Source: DATFBY01 sp035253585 (GTDB lineage: Bacteria; Gemmatimonadota; Gemmatimonadetes; Gemmatimonadales; Gemmatimonadaceae). From it: a DNA stretch of 29,391 nt. The stretch lies in contig DATFBY010000093.1 of assembly GCA_035253585.1 (NCBI GenBank), forward strand, positions 1 to 29,391, written 5' to 3'. Within the stretch, counting starts at the first letter, position 1. Every line of letters begins with the position of its first letter. The notes under the pieces were generated by a model. It was not told the origin of the DNA, made no database searches, and was given only the letters and a program-made list of their open reading frames with translations. The position numbers and the translations under genes were made by a program. Positions 7,781-16,344 of this stretch are shown here, piece after piece.

Positions 7781-7827
7781 GCTCCGAATCCGTCGACGCT
7801 TCCCGCTTCCCGCTTCCCGCTTCCCGC
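7734..7827. repeat. Inverted heptad-repeat hairpin overlapping the end of a gene
   Basis: The right arm (7797-7827) is a regular tandem of four units of gcttccc in phase plus a remainder. The left arm (7734-7764) is its reverse complement with four or five changes, readable as tcggaaa, gcgggaa, gcgggag, gtgggaa, gcg. Both arms are 31 nt. The left arm is inside the coding region of the MmcQ-like protein. The right arm ends on the first base of the stop codon of the minus-strand permease (7827-7829), the same geometry as at 6227. Confidence 0.8.
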
Positions 7828-10490
7828 TACGTGCTTCTCAACGCAATGATCGGCTGAATCGTCGTCGCTCGGCGCGCCGGGGCTAGACACGCCAGAATCG
7901 CGACGCCGATCAACACGAACGACACTGCCACGAACGTGATCGGGTCGCGCGGCGTCACCTGGAAGAGGAGCCCCGACATCAAGCGCGTGATCGCGAGCGC
8001 GCCCAGCCCACCGATGAGGAGTCCGGCCGCCACCAACCCCAAACCCTGATTCAGCACCATCCGCAACACCTGCCCCTTCTCGGCGCCGAGCGCCATGCGG
8101 ATGCCTATCTCCCTCGTACGCTGACCAACCGAGTGCGCGATCACGCCTGCCAGGCCGGTCGCGGTGATCACCAATGCCAGCGCCGCGAAGAGACCGAGCA
8201 GCGTCGTCGTCAGCCGGGGCGAGGCCAGCGACTCGCTGCGCACTTCCTCGAGAGTGCGTATCTCGGTGACGGGCTGCCCCGGATCGAGCGCCCGCACGGC
8301 CTCACGAATCTGACGCGCCGCGGTATTCTCGGCGGCCATGGTGCGCACCGTCAAACGCAGATCGCGGAACGCATTCACCTGCCACGGACCGTACACCTCT
8401 TCGCTCACCTCCTGATCGAGACCGAGCGCCTTCACATCTCCCACCACACCGACGACCATCGCCCATGACTCACCGTTGTTGAAGCTGATCCGTCGGCCGA
8501 GTGGATCCTTGCCCGGCCAGAAGCGCCGCGCCGCGGTCTGGTTGACGACGATCGGTGTGTTCGCCGTGTCGCGATCCGCATCGATCAAGGTGCGCCCCAT
8601 CACCAGCGGAATTCCCATGGTGCGGAAGTAGTCAGGCGAGCCTGTCTGCAGATATGCCCGCGGTCCGATATCCCCTTCGGCGACCGGCATCCCCTCGACC
8701 GTCACGCGACTGTTGAAGTATCCCGTATTGTTGAGCGGGAAGGTGCTCGACACCGCCGCCGACACGACACCGGGCTCGGTGCGGATCCTCGCTAGAAGCT
8801 GATCGGTCAGCGCGCGGATCTGATCGTCGGTCTCATACTTCGTCCAATTCAGGTCGAGACGCGCGGTAACGACCTTCTGCGCGTCGAAGCCCGGATTCAC
8901 CCGCAGCAGCGCGATGAAGCTCCGCATCATGAGGCCAGCGCCGGCCAGCAGCACCACCGACACGGCCACTTGCGCGATGATCAGCGCACCACGAGCGCGG
9001 TGACGGCCGCCACCGGCCGACGCATTCGTTCCTTCTTTGAGATCATCCACCAGACTCGAACGCGACGGCAGCGCGGGCAGCGCGCCCAGCACGAACGCCG
9101 TCAGCGTCGAGATGCCTAACGTGAAGAGCAGGACCGCCGAGTCGATGCGCACTTCGGCGGCTCTAGTGGTGAATCGGGCCACGAACGCCTTGAGGAGATC
9201 GAGCCCGCCGTACGCGAGCAGCAGTCCAGCGACCGCGCCAACCAGCGTCACCAGCGCGCTCTCGGTGAGCAGCTGGCGGAAGAGGCGCCCACGTGACGCG
9301 CCGAGCGCGGTACGCAGCGCCATCTCCTTCTCGCGTCGAATGAGACGCGCCAGCGTGAGGTTGGCCACGTTGGCGCACACGATGAGCAGAAGGAAGCCGG
9401 CGGTGCCTAACAACACCAGCAGAGTCGGGCGAGCGTTCGCCGTCAGCTCCTCGCGGAGGGTCACGGCCGTGGTCCCGTAGCGTCGGGCCGCCGGATATTC
9501 GTCCGGATGATCGGCGTGAAGCCGGTTGGCGATCGTCGTCAGCTCGCTCTTGGCCTCGTCCAGCGTGCGATCGGACTTGAGCACGCCGAAGACGTTGAGC
9601 ATGCGCGCGCCACGATGGCTGCGCACATGCTCGCCGGACCGGAAGGGACACGCCGACACCGGCATGTAGACGTCGTTCTCATTGGGATACTGCGGCACCG
9701 CCGACAGCACGCCGACCACGGTATGGATGTGGTCGTTCATCGTGAACGTGCGGCCGATGATGCTCTGATCACCGCCGAACTCGGTCTGCCAGAAGTCGTA
9801 GCTGAGCACGAGTACAGGCTCGGCGCCAATGGAATCTTCGCCCGCGCGGAACGTCCGCCCGAGGATCGGCTTCACGCCCAGGAGGTCGAAGAACTCGGCC
9901 GAGACGACGCCGGTCTGCACGCGGCGCGGCTCGTCGCCACCGAGCAGGATGAAGGGCATCGAGTGATACTCGACGAGGCCGGTGAGCGAGCGCGCCGACT
10001 GCCTGTAGTCGCTCAACTCTACGGGCGAAAAGCCGGCGTTCTCGACATCAGCCGCGGCGACGGGCTGGTGTAGCTCGACGATGCGGTCGCCGCTGGCGTA
10101 GGGCAGCGGCTGCAGCAGTACGCCATTGATCAAGCTGAAGATCGCGGTGTTGGCGCCGATACCGAGCGCCAGCGTCACGATCATGACGACGGTGAAGGCG
10201 GGCGTCTTCGCCAACGTTCGCGCGGCGAAGCGCAGATCCTGCCAGATGCTCTGCATGGTCTCTCTCCATTGATGCACGCGAATTCTCTGGACGTCTTCCG
10301 TGCGGCATGCTTCCTCGATGGCGACGACATCGCCGAACGCGTCGATCGCCGCCCGGCGTGCCTCGTCAGGCGGCATGCCGGCCGCCATGAACTCGCGCGC
10401 GCGCATCTCGATGTGAAATCGGATCTCGCTGCTGATGTCACGCCGCGGATTCGGAAGGATCGAGCTGAGCCGAAAGCGCCGCTTCTTCAT
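7827..10490 (-). CDS. ADOP-family ABC permease (second complete copy)
   Basis: The 887-residue protein starts at the ATG at 10490, which overlaps the PadR stop by four bases. The open frame extends a little further upstream, but only inside padR. It shows the full ADOP layout: prefix domain (RFHIEMRAREFMAAGMPPDEARRAAIDAFGD), first helix (LALGIGANTAIFSLINGVLL), periplasmic MacB-like domain with GLVEYHSMPF, and first FtsX core (REKEMALRTALGASRG). Then come a second helix (VAVSVVLLAGAGLMMRSF), a second periplasmic domain, a second core (TREIGIRMALGAEKGQV) and the ending PARRATTIQPIIALRST. No ATPase is adjacent. The substrate is unknown, and co-transcription with padR implies PadR-controlled expression. 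Confidence 0.94.
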   Translation of the reverse strand: MKKRRFRLSSILPNPRRDISSEIRFHIEMRAREFMAAGMPPDEARRAAIDAFGDVVAIEEACRTEDVQRIRVHQWRETMQSIWQDLRFAARTLAKTPAFTVVMIVTLALGIGANTAIFSLINGVLLQPLPYASGDRIVELHQPVAAADVENAGFSPVELSDYRQSARSLTGLVEYHSMPFILLGGDEPRRVQTGVVSAEFFDLLGVKPILGRTFRAGEDSIGAEPVLVLSYDFWQTEFGGDQSIIGRTFTMNDHIHTVVGVLSAVPQYPNENDVYMPVSACPFRSGEHVRSHRGARMLNVFGVLKSDRTLDEAKSELTTIANRLHADHPDEYPAARRYGTTAVTLREELTANARPTLLVLLGTAGFLLLIVCANVANLTLARLIRREKEMALRTALGASRGRLFRQLLTESALVTLVGAVAGLLLAYGGLDLLKAFVARFTTRAAEVRIDSAVLLFTLGISTLTAFVLGALPALPSRSSLVDDLKEGTNASAGGGRHRARGALIIAQVAVSVVLLAGAGLMMRSFIALLRVNPGFDAQKVVTARLDLNWTKYETDDQIRALTDQLLARIRTEPGVVSAAVSSTFPLNNTGYFNSRVTVEGMPVAEGDIGPRAYLQTGSPDYFRTMGIPLVMGRTLIDADRDTANTPIVVNQTAARRFWPGKDPLGRRISFNNGESWAMVVGVVGDVKALGLDQEVSEEVYGPWQVNAFRDLRLTVRTMAAENTAARQIREAVRALDPGQPVTEIRTLEEVRSESLASPRLTTTLLGLFAALALVITATGLAGVIAHSVGQRTREIGIRMALGAEKGQVLRMVLNQGLGLVAAGLLIGGLGALAITRLMSGLLFQVTPRDPITFVAVSFVLIGVAILACLAPARRATTIQPIIALRST

Positions 10491-10825
10491 GTCTCGGCTC
10501 CCCGTGTCCGCAGCGCGGCCGATACGGCCCGCGAGTAGCGGTTCCACCGGGCCACTTCTTCCCGCAGCGCTTTCCTTCCGGCGGGTGTGAGCGAGTAGTA
10601 CTTCGCCTCACGATTGGTCTCGGTGAGCCCCCACTCCTCGGCCAGCCACCCCTTCCGCTGCAGACGGTGGAGGGCTGGATAGAGCGCACCTTCTTGTACT
10701 TGAAGCTCTTCGTCGGTGTTCTGACGAATCCAGCGTCCCATGGCGTAGCCGTGCATCGGGCCCCAGCTGAGCGCCTTGAGAATCAGCACGTCGAGCGTGC
10801 CGGTGTAGAGATCGCTACCTGCCAT
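10487..10825 (-). CDS. PadR-family transcriptional regulator (second copy)
   Basis: This 112-residue PadR winged-helix protein has TGTLDVLILKAL, GPMHGYAMGRWIRQ, EGALYPALHRLQRKGWL and the wing EAKYYSLTPAGRKALREE. It resembles the PadR at 1805 but is clearly diverged. It overlaps the following ADOP gene by four bases (ATGA). It lies only 39 bases downstream of the rhodanese gene on the same strand, with no obvious promoter in that gap. It is therefore probably read from the promoter near 11735-11787, where a strong dyad could be its operator. Confidence 0.93.
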   Translation of the reverse strand: MAGSDLYTGTLDVLILKALSWGPMHGYAMGRWIRQNTDEELQVQEGALYPALHRLQRKGWLAEEWGLTETNREAKYYSLTPAGRKALREEVARWNRYSRAVSAALRTRGAET

Positions 10826-10864
10826 GCCGTCGCTCCATGAGTACGCCTGGTGGTGCCTAACGAG

Positions 10865-11710
10865 TCAACGCTGAGATCCGGTCGTCACCGGAAGCTCGGA
10901 CCGGCTGCTCCAATCCTGGAACGACCCGTCGTAGAGCCGGGCCTGGTGGCCGAGCGCGCGGGCCGCAAGGTAGAGGACGCTGGCCTGCATTCCGATGTGG
11001 CAGTACGTGACGACGACGTCCTTCGACTTCACGCCGGCAGCCGAGAATTGCCGAGCCATTTCCTGGCGATCGACGAAGTCGCTGGCGTCGTTGGTGATTG
11101 TGGTGTACGGGATGCTCGCCGCGCCGGGGATACGGCCGCCCCGCGGCTGCTGACCATCGTCCTCGCCCGTGTAGAAGCGCGTGGCACGCGCATCGATGAC
11201 CTTCACTCCGGGCTTGGCTTTGTTCGCGGCAATCCACTTCGCGTCGACGAAGACGTTCCGTGGGTTGAGCGTGACATCGCCTCGTTCGACGGCGCGCTCC
11301 TCGGCAGTGACCTTCCCACCGGCCGCCTTCCACGCCTCGATTCCGCCATCGAGCACCGAGACGCGGTCGCCGAGTCCGACGGCCTCGAACGTCATGAAGA
11401 GACGGGAGACTGGTACGGGTGGCCCGTAAAGGATGACGCGCGAACGGTCGGAGATTCCGATTTGCTCGAGAACAGCCTCGATTCGAGAGACCGACGGAAG
11501 CTCGACGTGGAGCTCGCCGTGCATTTCCGCGAAGGACTCCATCGGAAGGAACCGCGCGCCGGGAATGTGGCCGGCGCGATAGGCACGCGCATCCCATCCG
11601 ACCTGGACGATGACGATGTCCTTGCGCGACGCATTGCGCTCCAGCCACTCGGCCGACACGAGTACCGAGTCGGAAGTGGTGGCGAGCGCGAGGAGGATGA
11701 TGTGAAGCAC
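10865..11710 (-). CDS. Exported thiosulfate sulfurtransferase (tandem rhodanese domains)
   Basis: Two rhodanese domains are visible. The first (about 20-140) has VSAEWLERN, VGWDARAYRAGHIPGARFLP and VILYGPPVPVSRLFMTFEAVG, and is the inactive type with no cysteine. The second contains the active cysteine in VVTYCHIGMQASVLYLAARALG and ends LYDGSFQDWS. Enzymes of this fold transfer sulfur from thiosulfate to an acceptor. The GTG at 11710 is preferred because AGGAG lies five bases upstream. An earlier GTG at 11734 is in frame but has no ribosome site. The short hydrophobic N-terminus (VLHIILLALATTSDS) looks like a signal peptide, so the enzyme is probably periplasmic. It heads a probable operon with PadR and ADOP. 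Confidence 0.88.
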   Translation of the reverse strand: MLHIILLALATTSDSVLVSAEWLERNASRKDIVIVQVGWDARAYRAGHIPGARFLPMESFAEMHGELHVELPSVSRIEAVLEQIGISDRSRVILYGPPVPVSRLFMTFEAVGLGDRVSVLDGGIEAWKAAGGKVTAEERAVERGDVTLNPRNVFVDAKWIAANKAKPGVKVIDARATRFYTGEDDGQQPRGGRIPGAASIPYTTITNDASDFVDRQEMARQFSAAGVKSKDVVVTYCHIGMQASVLYLAARALGHQARLYDGSFQDWSSRSELPVTTGSQR

Positions 11711-11734
11711 AGCCACTCCTGACAGAGCGGACAC

Positions 11735-11787
11735 AACCCTTGTTGACTTAGGTATAGTGGGATGGAATACCTAAGTGGTCAAGGGTT
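11735..11787 (-). promoter_or_regulatory. Long dyad and probable promoter of the rhodanese-PadR-ADOP operon
   Basis: Arms at 11735-11755 and 11767-11787 are reverse complements over 21 bases with three mismatches. The inner 10 bases pair perfectly (acttaggtat and atacctaagt, 11 bases apart). On the minus strand this region contains TTGACC and a tatacc box about 20 bases apart. The dyad lies just upstream of the rhodanese start, so it looks like an operator over a promoter. The best candidate binder is the PadR encoded two genes downstream. Its sequence differs from the dyads of the other PadR operon. Confidence 0.5.
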
Positions 11788-11849
11788 GGATCGTCAGCCG
11801 CCCGTGCGGAGAGCTGTTACAACTGCAAAAACGCTTTTTGTCTCAGATC

Positions 11850-13091
11850 TCAGAGATAGCTCAGCCACCATTCCTTTCTTTTCGCTTTCAACTCGGCAAA
11901 CCACCGGCTCGGGAAGTAGAGAGCAACCACTACCAGCGCGAAAACGGCGTACAACAACGGCAGGCTGTAGCGGTAGCCCTCGGGAACGTCGGGCGGCAGG
12001 AATGGGTGATTGCCGACGAGCCAGCCGGTCGATTCGGGGGTGCGGACGAGAGAGATCAGCACCGCGACCAGGTGGATGAGCGGAATGTGCAGGACGTAGT
12101 AGAAGAACGGAACGCGGCCGAACACGGCGATCCAACGTGCAACGCGTCCGCGCGCGCCCTCCAGCAGCGCGACGGCGATCAGCGTCGGTCCGAGCGTCAT
12201 CAGCAGGAACAGCAAAGATGCGGGATACTTGGCGGTGTTCAGAAACGCGATCGGAGCCGGCACGTTCTGCTGTGCCGGCCAGGGGCGCGGATCCCCGTAT
12301 AGGTTGAACCCGCGCAGCACGAGGAACGCGATGACGGCGGCGATGCCTAACGAGAGTGTCACCCGCCGCCGCTCCTCCATCGGCAGGCGCATCACGGTTC
12401 CGAAGGCGTATCCAAGTGCCATCACGCCGATCCAGGGAACGATGGAGTAGAGCACGGCGACTGTGGGTCCCCCGTCACTAAGCTGGAACATTCCGCCGAA
12501 GTACAGGAGCCGCCACAGCCATTCGAGTGAGCTACCTTCGATTCGCGGCATGAGTGCGGGCGTCATGCTGCCCACGATGTTGTGCGCTCCCACGAGCAGA
12601 AAGCCCAGCGCGGCGATCACACCGACAGGGAGGTGAACGAGTCCAGCCATGAGGATCATGCAGCACCCGATCGCCCAGATCACTCCGGCGAAGGTGAAAT
12701 TCGCATAGTCGAAGTTGAAGGTCCACGCGAAACGAAGCACGGTCAGCTCGAGCAGCACCAACCACAACCCGCGCGTCAGCAGGAAGATCGACAGCTCGCG
12801 CTTGCTCGACAGCTTCTGCCCGTGCAGAAATGCCGCTGTCCCGGCGAGGAAGATGAATGCCGGCGCGCAAAAGTGCGTGATCCACCGCGTGAAAAAGACG
12901 CCGGGGCTTGGGCCACCCGCCGGAACGCCAGCATACACTCGCACGTGGTCGATCGCCATCAGGATCATGACCGCGCCGCGCACGATGTCGAGCGACACGA
13001 TGCGTCCGTTTCGAGGAGACGCTGACTCTGAGCCGGCCGCGGCCGGCGGCGTGTAAGTAGTGTCGACCGTCGAGGGGGCACTCATCTTCAT
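11850..13091 (-). CDS. DUF1624-type multispanning membrane protein, 413 aa
   Basis: After a short polar N-terminus, the protein reads RIVSLDIVRGAVMILMAIDHVRVY. This is the signature opening of DUF1624 proteins, distantly related to heparan-alpha-glucosaminide N-acetyltransferase and acyltransferase-3-like membrane enzymes. About ten to twelve hydrophobic helices follow, with conserved-looking pieces FFTRWITHFCAPAFIFLAGTAAFL, RGLWLVLLELTV, GVIWAIGCCMILMAGL and FFYYVLHIPLIHL. The I-D-H-x-R segment and later histidines are the likely catalytic features. An acyl-transfer role on envelope glycans is possible but not shown. The start overlaps the stop of the AraC gene by four bases, and an alternative ATG lies two codons in. 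Confidence 0.9.
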   Translation of the reverse strand: MKMSAPSTVDTTYTPPAAAGSESASPRNGRIVSLDIVRGAVMILMAIDHVRVYAGVPAGGPSPGVFFTRWITHFCAPAFIFLAGTAAFLHGQKLSSKRELSIFLLTRGLWLVLLELTVLRFAWTFNFDYANFTFAGVIWAIGCCMILMAGLVHLPVGVIAALGFLLVGAHNIVGSMTPALMPRIEGSSLEWLWRLLYFGGMFQLSDGGPTVAVLYSIVPWIGVMALGYAFGTVMRLPMEERRRVTLSLGIAAVIAFLVLRGFNLYGDPRPWPAQQNVPAPIAFLNTAKYPASLLFLLMTLGPTLIAVALLEGARGRVARWIAVFGRVPFFYYVLHIPLIHLVAVLISLVRTPESTGWLVGNHPFLPPDVPEGYRYSLPLLYAVFALVVVALYFPSRWFAELKAKRKEWWLSYL

Positions 13092-14020
13092 GCGCGTCGT
13101 CTCCCGTAAAATCCGCGCTCATCACTCGCCAGCTGCAGCGTTCTCACCGCGGCGCCGGTGAGCGCGCGCACTTCTCGCGGCGCGACGCCGTACTCCCGGC
13201 GAAACGCTTCGCTGAACCTGCTGTGTGATCCGAACCCGACCGACAGAGCGATGGCGGAGATTGCATCGCTCGTCTCCAGCATCTGCTCCAAGGCTTCGCG
13301 CAAGCGAAGTCGCACCAGCAGCCGGTGAATCGAGACACCCTCGACCGCGCTCACCATGCGGCTCAGGTGGTACGGGGAGCAGTGCACGGCACGCGCGATG
13401 TCAGCCAGCGCCAGCGGCTCTCGGTACCGCGTCGCGATCAGCACACGCACCCGAGCGGCGTACTCCAGCGCCGTCTTGTTAGGCAGGCGACCAGTAACGG
13501 TGGGCGCCCCCAGCGCGCGGTGAAGGAACTCGACCGCCAGCTCTTCGATCTCCAGCGGCATCTCGCCCGGTTGCCGCGCGGCGTGGACCGCCAGCCGATG
13601 TTGCAGATATGCCCGGCCGTCGAGCGGCGCCGATGCCAGAGGGAAGCGACATCGCGCATCGTCGAGCGCAGCTGGGTGGTGCGCGGCCAAGAGCGCGGAA
13701 AGGGCACCGAGCGGTAGCTGAAAGACGGAGCAGCTGTCGCCTCCGGGCACCGGGTGCCTGACGAGATACGTCTCATCCGGATTCCAAAAGCACACCGTCG
13801 ACGGATCGGCCAGCGTCCGCGTCCCCTCCGACAGCCGCTCGAAGGTGCCGCGGCGCGTGACGATCACCTGGTGCGTCGTGCTCAGCTCCTCACGCGTGGA
13901 GTCGTGCCCCGCGCATCGCCAGTCGACGATGCTCACCACCTCACTTCGGAAGAGCTCGACCTCACCCGCGGAGCTAGCGGGTGCGGCGATCGCGGAGTGC
14001 AGGCGCCCGGAGAGCCTCAT
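13088..14020 (-). CDS. AraC-family transcriptional regulator, 310 aa
   Basis: The C-terminal 100 residues form the double helix-turn-helix of AraC proteins. The first is LALADIARAVHCSPYHLSRMVSAVEGVSIHRLLVRLRLREAL, and the second is ISAIALSVGFGSHSRFSEAFRREYGVAPREVR. The N-terminal part (about 20-160) is a cupin-like sensing domain with THQVIVTRRGTFERL and CFWNPDETYLVRH. The effector is unknown. The gene overlaps the DUF1624 gene, so it probably regulates that operon. It is divergent from the DinB gene, with 120 bases between them that may carry shared control sites. Confidence 0.92.
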   Translation of the reverse strand: MRLSGRLHSAIAAPASSAGEVELFRSEVVSIVDWRCAGHDSTREELSTTHQVIVTRRGTFERLSEGTRTLADPSTVCFWNPDETYLVRHPVPGGDSCSVFQLPLGALSALLAAHHPAALDDARCRFPLASAPLDGRAYLQHRLAVHAARQPGEMPLEIEELAVEFLHRALGAPTVTGRLPNKTALEYAARVRVLIATRYREPLALADIARAVHCSPYHLSRMVSAVEGVSIHRLLVRLRLREALEQMLETSDAISAIALSVGFGSHSRFSEAFRREYGVAPREVRALTGAAVRTLQLASDERGFYGRRRA

Positions 14021-14140
14021 GTCGTCGAAGATACGGACCGTTTGTCCCTCGGCTATCGAAAAATTGCGCGATTAGCCGCCCAAGATTGCGTCGAGCATTT
14101 GGCGCAGTATCGTGCCCAGTATCCTGCCTGGGGGCTCGCA

Positions 14141-14662
14141 ATGCGGATGACGTTGGAGCAGATGCGGACTCGGCTTCGATCGAGCGCCTCCGCGATCGTC
14201 GACTTGGTCGAGCACACATCCCCGGATCAAGCGCGGTGGAAGCCGACGCCGGATCGATGGTCGGTGCTCGAGGTCGTCTGCCACCTGGCCGACGAGGAGG
14301 TCGAGGACTTCCGCACGCGACTTGGTCTCGTGTTGTCCGATCCCGCCAAGCCGTGGCCGCCGATCGACCCCCCACGCGCCGTGATCGAGCGCGCCTACAA
14401 CGATCGGGACCTCGGCGACTCACTGGCTCGATTCCGAGAGGAGCGGCAGTCGTCACTCGAGTGGCTAAGCCGGCTGCCCGATCCGGATTGGACCGTCACG
14501 CATCACCATCCGAGCATGGGTGCGATGACCGCCGGCGTGATCGCCGCATCGTGGGTGGCGCACGATCTTCTCCACGTCAAGCAGCTCACCAAGCTCCACT
14601 ACGACTGGGTGGCTAGGGAGGCCGCGCCGCACAGCATCGAATACGCGGGTCGCTGGGTGTAA
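14141..14662 (+). CDS. DinB/YfiT-like four-helix metal-binding protein
   Basis: This 173-residue protein has the DinB-type pattern of three spaced histidines: VCHLADEEVEDF in helix 2, and HDLLHVKQL near the C-terminus. It also has the typical DQARWKPTPDRWSVLEVV segment. Members bind a divalent metal, and several are thiol-dependent transferases, but the substrate here is not evident. The start at 14141 follows a G-rich stretch at a suitable distance, and an ATG two codons later is possible. The long upstream open frame is antisense to the AraC gene and is rejected. The stop lies three bases from the stop of the convergent phosphatase gene. Confidence 0.9.
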   Translation: MRMTLEQMRTRLRSSASAIVDLVEHTSPDQARWKPTPDRWSVLEVVCHLADEEVEDFRTRLGLVLSDPAKPWPPIDPPRAVIERAYNDRDLGDSLARFREERQSSLEWLSRLPDPDWTVTHHHPSMGAMTAGVIAASWVAHDLLHVKQLTKLHYDWVAREAAPHSIEYAGRWV

Positions 14663-14665
14663 CGC

Positions 14666-16306
14666 TCAGCGAAGAGCGTTTCGCAGCGCCACGCCGTCGA
14701 GTGTCTCGAGCGGCCTCACTCCCAATCGCGCGGCGAGCGTCGGCGCGAGGTCCACCGTGCGCACGAACTCGTTGTGTCGCCCGGGCGCAAACCCCGGACC
14801 GTAGAAGATCAGCGGTACGTGAGAGTCGTAGTCGTACGGCGATCCGTGCGATGCGATCGTCGTTCCCCACAGACTACTCGGGGTGAGTGTGACGACGAGC
14901 TCGAGGTTTCGGGCATCACCGAGCTGATGCACCCACCGGCGCGCGATCGGATCCTTGGCCGTGTCAGCCATGAGCGCCCGGTAGCGGTCGACGCGAGCGA
15001 TGCCGGGAACCTTCAGCGCCGAGTCGCGAAAGGCCGCAACGAGCGAGTCAGTATTGACCTTCGCTTGACCGAGCGCCGTCCGATCGATGAACAGAAGCTG
15101 GAGATCGAAATCGATCGCATTGCGTGGTGCGCCGACGGTGGTCGCTTGCTTCATCAAGTAATCGTAGAGCGTCGCCGGGTTCACACGCGTCGCTCCTTGG
15201 TCGCCGCGCGAGAACGCGAGCTCGGGAACGGTGCCGACTCCATGGTCGGCACTCAGCGCGAAGATCACGCGCGACGAATCTCTCAGACGATAAAGCGAGT
15301 CGATGAAGCGGCCGATCGTCCGGTCGAGACGCAGAATCCCGTCGTGCAGCTCACGCGAGTCGGGTCCGTACCGGTGCCCCACCAAGTCGGTGGCCGAGAG
15401 CGAGACGGCGAGTACGTCGGTGTGCGGACCTTTACCGAGCCCGAGCGCGTTCACGCCGTCGAGCGCCATGGCGACGGTGAGCTCATCCATGAAGGGCATC
15501 GTCCGCACACCACTCGCCGCGCTGGCGCTGTCGTCGGGCAGCGCCTTGGGGAACAGGATCTCGGCTCCCGTTCCCTCGACCGATTGATCGTCCGGCTCCG
15601 GATACGCGCTATCCGGTAGCAGCAGCGTCCAGACCTTTCCCGCGTACTTCTGCGGAAGGTGGCGCGCGTTGAATGCCTGCACCCATGCCGGAAGCGAATC
15701 GCGGTAGTAGCGACTGGTCGTGAAGAGGCCGTTCCCCGGGTACCAGTACACCTCCTGCTTGGAACGGCCGACGGGGAGGATGGCGCCCCGATCCTTCATC
15801 GAGATGGAAAGCGCGCGCGTGCGCCTGTCGCTGGCGATCAGCCAGTCGACGAGTGTAGTCCCCCGGAAGCGAAGCGGTGAGGCGCCCATGACGCCTGAGC
15901 CGATGAGCGGTGACGTGCTGTCAATCACTCCGACGCGGTTGGCGGTGATGCCGGTGGAGCGGGGGAAGCGTCCGGAAAGAAGAGTCGCGTGCCCGGGCGC
16001 GGTCTCCGTGATCGCGTGATCGTGGTGAGCGTTGGAGTACCACGCGCCACCGCGCGACAGCCTGGCGAGTCCGCCCGTCAGCTGCGAGCCGAATCGGTCG
16101 AAGTAGTTCCCACGCATCTGGTCGACCGTGATGAGTACTACCAACGTCGGCTTCGTATCGGCTGCGGGGCGATTAGCCGAGCTCTGCGCGCCGGCACAGC
16201 CTGCCAGCGTACTCAAGGCCGTCAGCGCCGCGATCAGGCGGCCGAGGAAATTCCGGTTGCCTTCCTTCGTGGCGCTCCCTATGGCGCTTCGTTCGGTAGG
16301 ACGCAA
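14666..16306 (-). CDS. PafA-like alkaline phosphatase superfamily lipoprotein, 546 aa
   Basis: The protein keeps the alkaline phosphatase superfamily metal and catalytic sites. These are Asp62 (LITVDQMRG), the nucleophile Thr102 (TETAPGHATLLSG), Asp307/His311 (SATDLVGHRYGPDS), Asp354/His355 (SADHGVG) and a late His (SHGSPYDYDSHVPL). Residues SMKDRGAILPVGR around 169-181 match the Lys/Arg pair of PafA phosphomonoesterases, so monoester hydrolysis is more likely than diesterase activity. A lipobox ends at Cys37 (STLAGC), so it is probably an anchored periplasmic protein. The start codon appears to be TTG at 16306 with GGAGG about nine bases upstream. No ATG precedes the signal. Confidence 0.92.
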   Translation of the reverse strand: MRPTERSAIGSATKEGNRNFLGRLIAALTALSTLAGCAGAQSSANRPAADTKPTLVVLITVDQMRGNYFDRFGSQLTGGLARLSRGGAWYSNAHHDHAITETAPGHATLLSGRFPRSTGITANRVGVIDSTSPLIGSGVMGASPLRFRGTTLVDWLIASDRRTRALSISMKDRGAILPVGRSKQEVYWYPGNGLFTTSRYYRDSLPAWVQAFNARHLPQKYAGKVWTLLLPDSAYPEPDDQSVEGTGAEILFPKALPDDSASAASGVRTMPFMDELTVAMALDGVNALGLGKGPHTDVLAVSLSATDLVGHRYGPDSRELHDGILRLDRTIGRFIDSLYRLRDSSRVIFALSADHGVGTVPELAFSRGDQGATRVNPATLYDYLMKQATTVGAPRNAIDFDLQLLFIDRTALGQAKVNTDSLVAAFRDSALKVPGIARVDRYRALMADTAKDPIARRWVHQLGDARNLELVVTLTPSSLWGTTIASHGSPYDYDSHVPLIFYGPGFAPGRHNEFVRTVDLAPTLAARLGVRPLETLDGVALRNALR

Positions 16307-16344
16307 ATTAGTGTTCCTCCACCTGTTTCATGGAGCTGCTGGCC

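Noticed and set aside
6140..7827. Tandem heptad arrays as a CRISPR array or minisatellite
   Set aside because: Units are 7 nt without spacers, each locus has only 3-5 units, and the arms are inverted. No cas genes are present.
14021..14140. Extension of the DinB gene back to 13754
   Set aside because: The extension is antisense to the AraC gene. The DinB domain starts just after the ATG at 14141.
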